A DNA stretch of 64,000 nucleotides from Dipetalonema caudispina. Lineage: Eukaryota > Nematoda > Chromadorea > Rhabditida > Onchocercidae. A program made the translations under genes and the position numbers. Below the pieces are notes generated by a model that did no database searches, was not told the DNA's origin, and saw only the letters and a list, made by a program, of their open reading frames with translations. The stretch's first letter is position 1; every line of letters begins with the position of its first letter. Where the stretch lies: contig JABVXV010000109.1 in NCBI GenBank assembly GCA_013365325.1, forward strand, positions 1 to 64,000. The letters are read 5' to 3'. Of this stretch, positions 54,897 to 64,000 are shown piece by piece.

Positions 54897-54905
54897 TCAA
54901 GGTCA
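54897..54905 (+). promoter_or_regulatory. Nuclear-receptor monomer site (FTZ-F1/ERR type), candidate
   Basis: TCAAGGTCA, the classical extended half-site bound by FTZ-F1/SF-1 and ERR receptors, lies about 1.6 kb upstream of the MAP3K start. It is in an unusually G/C-rich patch with a second, inverted AGGTCA half-site near 54846. The hairpin CCGAAA/TTTCGG is adjacent. The match is exact but short. Confidence 0.3.
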
Positions 54906-57900
54906 CGACGTCCAGCACTTGCACTTCAGTTTTCCTTGTTATCCACTGTTCTCATGCTTTCAATATTTCAATTTCCAACATAAAATATTTACTTAGAAAA
55001 CAAGTAAGTAAGTAGAATTGAAGTATTTTAAAGAAGAAATAAATCCAGTAAACTGACTACCTAGCATAAATTCAAATCTATGATGGTCACTCAAGCCTAC
55101 TGACCTGTATCAAATGTGTTATGACTGTAGAACTTTAATCCACACTATATTATCCATTAAAAGCTTGATGATTTCAATTCTATCAAATTTCAATCGTTAC
55201 TACCGTATCGATACACTTATAATCGGATACCATAAATCCGTTTGTTGAGTGTATTATTATCACATATACCTTTAATTTTGGGCAACTTTTAATTAATTAG
55301 TATACTTCTTAGATTTAATGAATCATGATTTTCATGTGAACTGTTTAAAACTCCGCTTCACCATTATTAATATTTTGAAATTAATTGCTGAGAAATAATT
55401 AAATTTTATAGCATCGTTTTTAACAAAATAATAATGCCTTTTTTTTTCGTCAGAACTTTGCGATGTTAAATATTTATTAAAGTTGTTTATTCCTAACTTT
55501 TTTGCGATCAGAAATTTTGCGTTTTTTTTTCCCTTTTTTTATAAGAAAAACTTTGAAATAGAACTAAGCAACTGATAATGGTTGAAAAAGTAATCAGTCA
55601 ACAAATCAGATTCATACTTTCCATCATGAATCATATTGAATGTTGTCACTGTGTTAAATCACTTGATATGTTTATTCGTCAGTGCAAAAAATACTTACTT
55701 CGACACTTTCATGTGAATTTTTCAAAACTCTTTTAATATTATAATTTGAAAATCGAAGAAACAATAATTGTCTTTTTACATCAATCAGTCTTATATTATT
55801 GATCGAAATGCAAAAAAGGTTGGTATGATTTCTTCTAGGAAATTTTGATATATCAATCAGAAACTGTTAATAACTGATTTATTTTCATTTGATTTAAAGA
55901 TTCACATTTCTTTTCCATTGATGCGGTGATCGTAATTCATGGCATCAGAATTTAGATCAACAATATGTGAAATCTTCGATAAACCAGATGTTGTCATTGG
56001 TGGATAGCATTTTTCCACTTCATTTGACATTATATTAATATATATGTATTGCACATTTTATCATACTAAAAAGACCGTTGTTGCTTAAAAAAAGAAAACT
56101 TAAAGTTAGTAGAATAATTGTGGAAAAAATAATTAACGATTATAAAAGATTATTATTTATTTTAAAAGAATTATGCAATAAATTGCTTAACATGAAGAAC
56201 AAATCTATTCATTTATCAATCAATTACTGAAAGTATTGAAGTTTTTTTTTTTTTTTTTTTTATGAAAATTTCGAATGCATTTAGTTGTTTCCATTGATAC
56301 AAAAAATATGTTTGAGTAACTTTCAAAAGGAATTAAATTGAAAGTTATAATGAGCTAAAGGTTTATGTATGATTTTTACTTACATTGATTAAAGACGATA
56401 AATTAACTTTATTCATATTTTCAATAATTTGTTGGCATTCATAAGTTGTCGGAAAAATTAATGGTCAGTCAAAGAAGGATTAATTACCCAAATTTTGAAA
56501 AGTTTGTCGGTGTTAGTAAATTGTTGAAAAAATTTAGCAAAGCTTCGTTGTTGGATGATTTTATTGAAACGCTCAATGACTGCAGCAATCTATTTGCTTT
56601 TGCATTCGATTGAGTGAATAGATACCACCCAAATGGCGCTAAAAGCATTTTTTTTTTTTTCCACAACAAAGATTCTTCCAAGTAGTATCAGATACAATGA
56701 ATCTATCAATGATCCAACAGGTAAATTAAACATAATTGGATAATTGTAATTCGATGAAAAGTTATTACCAGAAATTGAAGTCTTCATTCAAAAGATCGTA
56801 AGAAATCGATTTCTAGAAAGATCGAATTTTTCCAACTATTAAATTGATTTTGCTATTTCTTTTTTGAAACATTTCACATAGATTAAAAAGAGTATCTATC
56901 TGTCTATAAACAAAAAAGTAATGATAGCAGAATTTGCATACGTTACATATATTTCTCTTCTCTATTATTCACAATTTTTATTTCAACGCCATGAAAATAA
57001 GAAACCTTTTTTTGTGGCCTTAATTTTTGAAACAATACATCACTTTCTGTTGCTGAAAACTTTTTCACGGTGCTAAACATTTGCTTAGACTTTGTGGTTT
57101 AAAATTTTATTCCCAATCTACAACTTTCAAATATCACGATTTTGTAGTTAGTTTTTCCAGCCTTAGGCTTCGTTTTTTGATTGTTACTCTGACAATGATT
57201 CAAATCAAACCAATCAAATGAAGGAAGTTTGTCTTTATTTTCAAGTGGATCGTTTTTCAACATTTTTCAACTTTCATTCTGTCATTGTAATTAATTGTTA
57301 GTAGCATTATGTTCATTTTGTCAACTTCCCTGTGCTTGCACCAACCTGATTTGAAACAGATTTAGAAACAAAACCAATTAATTAAATGAAAAGATAAATT
57401 AGTCATAGACTGAACTTGGATTTCAATTGCATTAGCCGAGCAAGCTTAATGTTGAAATTCAAATCTTTATTCAATTTAAATCAATTTTATTTCAACTTTT
57501 TATACTTTAAAATTCCAAATATACAAGAATGTGTGTTTATTTAAAAGACAAATAGTTGTATCCTAATTCAACGTTCACGTTTAGTATTTTTTTTTACTTC
57601 TTCCTTTTTCTAATTTGCTTTTTCCTGATATCTTCCGTTTTCCTCTTTTCTCTCATTCCGTGTCAAAAGTGAACAGTTGTGATTGCAGCATATTTTTTCC
57701 TGTTTTCTTTTCAAAAGATTAGTTTTTTAGGTTAAATTTCAAGACGTACTGCAAGATTTTGAAATGAAAACTTTTCAGTTGTTTGAAAAGCTAAAAATTT
57801 TTACCAGATATTTTTCAAATATTGATTTAAAAAATGGCCTATAAACCTCTTTTGATTTCGAAAAAATAAAATTGCGAAAACAAATAAATTTGATGAATAG

Positions 57901-60900
57901 AACTTGTGTTCTGTTCTATGAAAGAGAATCATTCTCTTTACTGCTATTCAAAAATAAATGGTGAAGAGGATGATTTTAAGATTTATGATAAATCTATCCT
58001 ATCAATAGAAAGATTATTGTTGAAAATCGATATCAAATTTTCTGGAAATATAACTTGATAGCCACTAATTCAATTGATCATCAATCTATCAGTTGATATT
58101 GAAAGGTGATCCAACAAAATAACCTGATATTGAAAAATTTTTCATGGGATAATAATTGTAGAAATGAATAATTGAACAGACATTTGAGTAAACAAATGGT
58201 CAGAAATTACTTTTTTCATCAACATGAGGATCATTTTCGATAAAGAAATTGTTCCTCAAGGCCATTTCTCTTGTCTTTTATTTTTGCTATTATCAGAGCA
58301 ATTAACTCAACAAACTGACCAAAACATATTTATTCTTGACCCCATTGTCGAATAAAATTGAGCATACTGGTCGACATAGTGGACAATACCGCTTTAATGA
58401 AAAGATTATTATGAATCGGAACAATTTTGATAGTGTTTTCTTCTTCTTGTTAATCTTTAAGAAATTGTTTGCTACCGAATGCAAATATAATCAGCAAATT
58501 TACAAATTATTCGTCAATACTTTAAATAATCATTAGAAATCACCAATAATCATTATCACTGAGGATGTTATCATTACTACAAGTAAGTGATCAACTGTAT
58601 TTCATTATTGTATCACTATCAATATGGTTGCCGTCATCATCACTATTTTCGCTATCATTATCCACTTTCTTTTTTGTAACATCATTAATCAGTTACTGGT
58701 TTAAAAGATTTTCATTCTTCAATGGATCAAATTTAGTTCACTGGTCAAATTTCAATTTTAATACTCATCGGATACAGTGAATCATGTTTTCCTTCATCTT
58801 TCTTTAATGTTACTTTAAGAATGTGAGTAAAATAATATCTCAAATTTAGGATTTTATATATGAAATATGTATTTGTTAGAATTACAATTGCTAAAGCAAA
58901 TTCATTTTGTAAAGAATTTAATTTCTCACAATGATCACAAAATGACATTATGCCAAATGATCACCGTTTTGTTATTTTTATCGAACAAAGAATTTTGCTT
59001 TTCATCACTAATTTCATTAATCACATTTCCCTCACTTATCATACAAGATTTTATCGAAGATTGGATAATAATTTTTCTACTAATTAACAAGTCTTTAAAA
59101 CATAGGTTATTTAGTACTACTTTGATTGTAAATCTCTTATCAATCAAAATGATTTTCATTTTATCAATTATACACATAGAAGTATGGAAGACGTTCCTAT
59201 TTCTTCCCTCAGTTTGATCAATTTATTTGTAACGGTTAATTTGATGGTTTTAACGATTTCTATTCTTTCCAAACAACAAACTCTCTCCACATGTGGCTTT
59301 CTTATACTTTCAAGAAAAACTAAATTTCAATTTCTTTCTAATAGAAATTTATTCAACTTATGATGCAAATTTCGACAAACGTTGTCCAATATTAATTACA
59401 ATTTAGAAAAACCAGGCTCTATTTAATTATTCAATACAGTATAATGAAATTTATCTTTCACGTTTAAACGAAAAGCATAAATTAAGGACAAGAATTTAAG
59501 TGAAAAATGAAAAATTCAGTGAAAATATCTTTTGAAGCATAAAATGGCATGTGTACCTGTAATGCCTTTTTATCCTTTCTCTCCGTATCAGACATGTTTT
59601 TTTTTTTTCCTCCCTAAATGTAAAAAATGATTTACGCCATTCTGATCAGTGAAATGGATTGAAACTATTTCAATATAATTTCGTTTCCTGTTCTATAAAA
59701 AAGTGTTACATACCAATCAAAATGATTATTTCTTTTGCGGTGAAGTTGCGATGTCTTCTTGATGATCGTATTGGTTATCTTAATTGTTCAGGTATGTTGT
59801 ATGTTTTAAATCTTTCTTTTGTGATACTTTTATCATGAGAAGATGATATAGACTGGAAAATTTTACCTATTTCAATTGATTGTTTTAACTTTTTCCTTGC
59901 ATTTTAATGAACTTTAAGAAGATTAACATCTTTTGCAAAGTGTTAGCATTTTTCATGAGATATGATTTCTTCCAATTCACTTAAATTTTTTAAATTTTCA
60001 AAAGAAGAAAGTCATAAAGTTCATACAAGTTGCACTAAATAATACTGTAATGTTCAACAATTATTCAATTTACCGGGAAATGTAATTGCAATTTTTGATA
60101 TCAAATTATTGACGATCAGAGGAGAAATGTCCTTGAGTGAAAGAGGAGCAACTGTGGCTAGAGAGGCGTAAAGAGAAAAGGTTTCTTGAACAAGACAATC
60201 TTTCCCTTTATGATTTTTTTATTAAGAGGGGAGAGAGAGCGAGGAGAGAAAGGAATCACCTTTTTCTCCTAAATTTCCAGTCTAAATTTCCAATTTACCT
60301 GAAAATTTTTATTTCATGACAAATCTATTTTAACAGACAGTCTAAATAAAATCAATCTTATTGTTTAGTCTTCTCAAATCACATTATTTAATTATTATCC
60401 TCTCACTTACAAATTCTTTCTTCTCCCACAATGACAAAGATTTTTATGGTACCTATTTCTAAGTTTTGCAGAAAAGTTAGTAAACGATCTTATGAAATGA
60501 AATTAGTAACACAGTAAAAAAAAGTCTGAACTATTTCTCTGTCAAATCTATTCCATCTTTATGAAATTTTGACATGTAATATTTTTTGTTACATAATTTT
60601 ATTCAATCCTTCTTTTCAAGGTTAAATTTTAAAATATCATTATTCATCATAAATTTATTTTTAAAAGATGTCGTTGATTTTTGAATTATTAAAAAGTTGA
60701 ATCTTTTTTCTTCTCTATATATAATCAGTTATTAAATTTTTAAGCATAACATTATTCGTTTTGATCAGGTCATTGATTTTAGCATTCGTTTGTTTTTTTT
60801 CTTTTTTCTTTTACAAATCATTAATTAAAGTATTGTCTTGGATACAGAAAACAAATGAGAGATAATGGTGATGATCTTGTAAATTTTCTGTTTGATAGCA

Positions 60901-62566
60901 TCATATCAAGTGGGATAATCAATTAAGTAAGCAGAAATAATTTCGTGTTAAAATACATTCGTTTTCTTTTTCAAAAAGATTTCAAAAACTAAACTATAAT
61001 ATAATTTAGTCTGAATTTTTTTAACAAAAGTAATTTAGATTTCTATAAATTCCTTTCAAAATAACGGCAACATATTGCATTCCCAAGGAAATTAATTATT
61101 AATTCATCGAATATTTTGCAATTGAGTCTAAATTCTTCAAATTCATTATTTTATATCACTCATTCAATGCAATTATGGCTGAAAATGATTAACAATTAGG
61201 TAGTACTAGAAAAGTAATATGTCCTCAGAAGTTAAAGGTCGACATTGAGAGCAAAGACAATATAAATTAGAAAAGTTGAAATAAACTGATAGTGTCATAT
61301 GCATATGGGAAAAGGGAAGTGATGGAAATATTTGCTGTTACTACAACAGCAGGATATAGATGTCTGCGATGATGGTGTAACAACTCGATCTAATGAGCCC
61401 AATTTCCTCGACCTCTATTCACGGTCTTCTTCACCTCCTGTCTCTTTTTGCATCAATTAGTTCAAACGAAACAAATGTTTAAGTCGTCTATCCTTTCTTA
61501 TTCCTTTTTATCCGATTATGTTGCTCTCATTTCATTTCATTTTATTATCACCCATTCTAAACTTTTCTAATTTTTTTTTTTTTTTTTTTTTTTTTTATTT
61601 TAGACTTAGAGAAAGAGCAAAAGAAAGGTTCATCGTTAAACATACGGTTTTCATTATGTATAAATTTAAATGTTTCTCCATTATAAATGAAAGCAGATGT
61701 CCTTTTGCAATGTGCATTCCATTTAAAAATTAATCTACCAATCGTATAAATTCACTATTACTACAACATTTCGGTATGTTTCTCGTACAATAATTCTAAC
61801 TTTACTTTCAATTTTAACATATATTATCAAATTTTTCATCTTTATACTTTATCACACTTATTAAATTATTCATGTACAAAAAATATTTTTAAAAAAAATT
61901 TGTATTTTCCAAATTTCTCTATAATAGCGCTATTTTTTTTTTCTTTTTTTTTTGTTTTTATTAGATATCCTTTTCAACAATGACTTTTACAATTTATATA
62001 AGTGTTTTTAGGTCGAAATTATGCAAATATTTTGAATCGAATTTTTTTCAATACTTTCAAATAAATTTCCAAAACAAAGATATAAAAGTTTTTTAGATTT
62101 TAATTCTTCAACATCACTTAATTTCTGCAAATTTCTTAATCAATTTAATATCTTTATTCAAATATGAGCTTTCAAAAATGCTTGAGAATAAGCATTATTC
62201 TCAATTTAGTGGAATTTTCTTGGCTGATTATATATTTATAATCATCCTAACCTTTACTAAATTTCTTATATATAAAAAGAACATAGCAAATCAAATAATC
62301 ATTTTACCAATAAAAGATCCATTTAAATGTTTCATGTATCCATTCTGTAGTCGTAATCTTATTCTACTACTTACCTTTCCTAAGTTGATAATATCCGTTC
62401 AGTCTTTTCTACAAATTTTATTATTTACGGTACTTTATTGAAGATCAGTTCACTGTTCAATTCATATTTCTTATTCATCGAAAATTGTAATAAATCTTGA
62501 AAGATTTTTTTAAGATTGAATGAAGATATGGCATCAATTAGTATTCTTACTATTTATACAATTGCA

Positions 62567-62594
62567 TGTATTGCATGCATATGCATGTAATACA
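62567..62594. repeat. 28-bp near-perfect palindrome
   Basis: TGTATTGCATGCAT is followed directly by its complement with one mismatch. It lies just upstream of the partial membrane-protein gene, next to a TATG/TATA microsatellite. Confidence 0.85.
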
Positions 62595-62674
62595 CGGATA
62601 AATATGTATGTATATATGTGTCTATATATGTACATTTACCTGTGCATAAGGTGAACGATGAATGATTCGTATAG

Positions 62675-64000
62675 ATGGAAGATGTCGTAGAAAGGGATGG
62701 ATATGTTGGTAGTTATGTTGACAGAGTTGGGGTTCTCTTGAGAAATGTGGCACGTTTACAGGTAACCTGAATGAATAGCTCAGATCGAATCGTTAGTATC
62801 AATGACGATGGTGGTGATGTGAAGATGGCTTCAGATGATATTATTGCTCTGTTGAACCATTTCGGACAAAATACCGATGAAGGAGAGGATGAATGAATGA
62901 ACGAATGAATGTTGCTGATCACTCCGAATGATTGGTTAGTATTTCAAGTTTTAAGTTATTAATTCTAATCTATTCTTAATTTAATCTTTTAACATTCATT
63001 TTAAATTATTAATATTAAATTTTTCCAGTCATAAATTATGAATAAGTTCTAAATTGAGCCTTAAATTTATATGTGAAGCTTGTGAAAATTTTACAAATCT
63101 TTTAGAAAAATAATTCCATTAAATTTTAAAACTTGAAATGTTACTAGATTTAAAAAAGTCCTCTCTTTTTTTTTTGAAGGATTCTCTTTACGACTATTTC
63201 ATTTTGCAATAAGTTGTAAGAATGAGATATGTATCTAAATGTTCTCTCGTTATTGAAATAAGGAAATCTAAAATTTCATCAGATAAAAGTGAGAATAAGT
63301 GCCATATACCGTAAGAATTAATTACAAATACACCTTAGTTTTAACCTTAATTTGAAATATTCTTTCGTAAAATAAGTTTCCATTCAGAATATTCTTATTA
63401 TTTTCAACAATTTCTACTTTTCCTTTTGTGTACGAAAACATTTGTTGATAAATTTTTCATCATTCATTCATGAAGTTAATTTAGTACATAAGTTTCACTA
63501 CAGAGATACGAAGTCCTTGAAATTCAAGATATGTCTTACTAATAAAGGTAAAATTTTGCAGCAATAAAGAGAGTATAATGACAGCTTTAAAATCCAAATG
63601 ATGTCTCAGCAAAACTCATCCAAGTATCATTAATTTGCGCAATGAAATATTTTATTTTAGTCAAAATAAATATGATTTGCGTAATTTGAAATAATCATTT
63701 GACTCTAATTAATTTGAGCTTAGTCTAATTTTTCACTATTGCTAACTTAGTTAGCTTAGAATTTTCAGCATGATTCAGCAAGATCCGTTAAACTTTAGGT
63801 TTTGTTAGATTCAACATTTGCAATTTTCCTGGTTACGGCAATGGCATTGACATGGCGTAAAAGTAAGGGACGATTGCGACGAATGACTCGATCCATTTTC
63901 CCCACGCTTCTCGGTATGATCGTTGGTATATCTGCAACGTTGATCTTCACGGCTGTACGGCGTTTACCACATGACATCTGCAGCAAACTTTTGATGCAAG
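62675..64000 (+). CDS. Partial multi-pass membrane protein, unidentified
   Basis: The exon starting at 63799 (acceptor ACTTTAG) is open to the window end. It encodes a helix (STFAIFLVTAMALTW), a basic loop (RKSKGRLRRMTRS) and a second helix (IFPTLLGMIVGISATLIFTAV), then RRLPHDICSKLLMQ. A hydrophobic-basic-hydrophobic order fits the first two helices of a receptor-like or transporter-like protein; the family is not recognised. Two candidate first exons join in phase 0. One is 62675-62761, starting MEDVVERDGYVGSYV, with an in-frame TAG before its ATG and a CAG|GTAACC donor. The other is 62771-62818, starting MNSSDRIVSIND, after a TTTACAG acceptor, with a GAT|GTGAAG donor; this one carries an N-S-S glycosylation sequon. 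The 3' end lies outside the window. Confidence 0.5.

Larger units (their letters stand above)
53292..62674. other. Gene-poor region upstream of the MAP3K
   Basis: No supportable coding exon chain. The notable items are microsatellites (listed), a less AT-rich patch at 54840-54960 with a nuclear-receptor-like site, a purine-rich patch at 60120-60260, and a G/C-richer patch at 61310-61450 that could be regulatory. The 116-codon frame at 58867-59217 is hydrophobic and AT-driven and was not accepted. Confidence 0.5.

Noticed and set aside
58867..59217. 116-codon hydrophobic frame that looks membrane-like
   Set aside because: Hydrophobicity follows from T-rich codons; an overlapping minus-strand frame is equally open; no family motif.
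62713..62922. Minus-strand 69-codon frame near the right edge
   Set aside because: Shadow of the plus-strand candidate first exons; Ser/Ile-rich with no motif.
63795..63986. Minus-strand 63-codon frame at the window end
   Set aside because: The plus strand has helix-loop-helix membrane character and a proper acceptor; the minus frame is Arg-rich shadow.

Overview
The window is AT-rich, intron-rich eukaryotic DNA full of homopolymer A/T runs and microsatellites. Coding exons are short, introns begin GT and end in TTTCAG-like acceptors, and three of the genes have such an acceptor 12-18 bases before the start codon, as expected for spliced-leader trans-splicing. The protein content (an SLC17-like transporter, DDX1, an Ajuba/LIMD1-type LIM protein, a PB1-domain MAP3K) and the base composition point to a nematode, most likely a filarial or related parasitic species. 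The species is an inference. No bacterial, viral or CRISPR feature was seen.

Layout: 1-15362 holds no supportable gene, only low-complexity DNA and a perfect 60-bp palindrome. 15375-20717 (+) is an 11-exon major-facilitator transporter with one clear GC-AG intron. 20718-36338 is mostly gene-poor but contains a richer patch on the minus strand (21640-22510) with splice-like signals and a strong hairpin, which may be a small gene or noncoding transcript. 36355-39835 (+) is a 10-exon, three-LIM-domain protein. 41016-47881 (+) is a complete 19-exon DDX1 helicase. 49866-53266 (-) is a compact 4-exon PB1-plus-kinase MAP3K. 53285-62640 is again gene-poor. At the right edge (about 62675-64000, +) a multi-pass membrane protein gene begins and runs out of the window.

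The exon structures were built by hand by matching reading-frame phase across GT/AG (or GC/AG) boundaries and by recognising family motifs. DDX1 (728 aa), the LIM protein (578 aa) and the MAP3K (486 aa) each close with all phases consistent. The transporter closes except for its first intron. The genes do not form an obvious pathway or operon: LIM and DDX1 are codirectional but about 1.2 kb apart, and the MAP3K is convergent with DDX1. I found no clearly new biological system. The best leads are the palindrome, the duplicated 33-bp element placed just before two acceptors of the LIM gene, an alternative N-terminus and two stop-free introns in DDX1, and the unexplained minus-strand patch.
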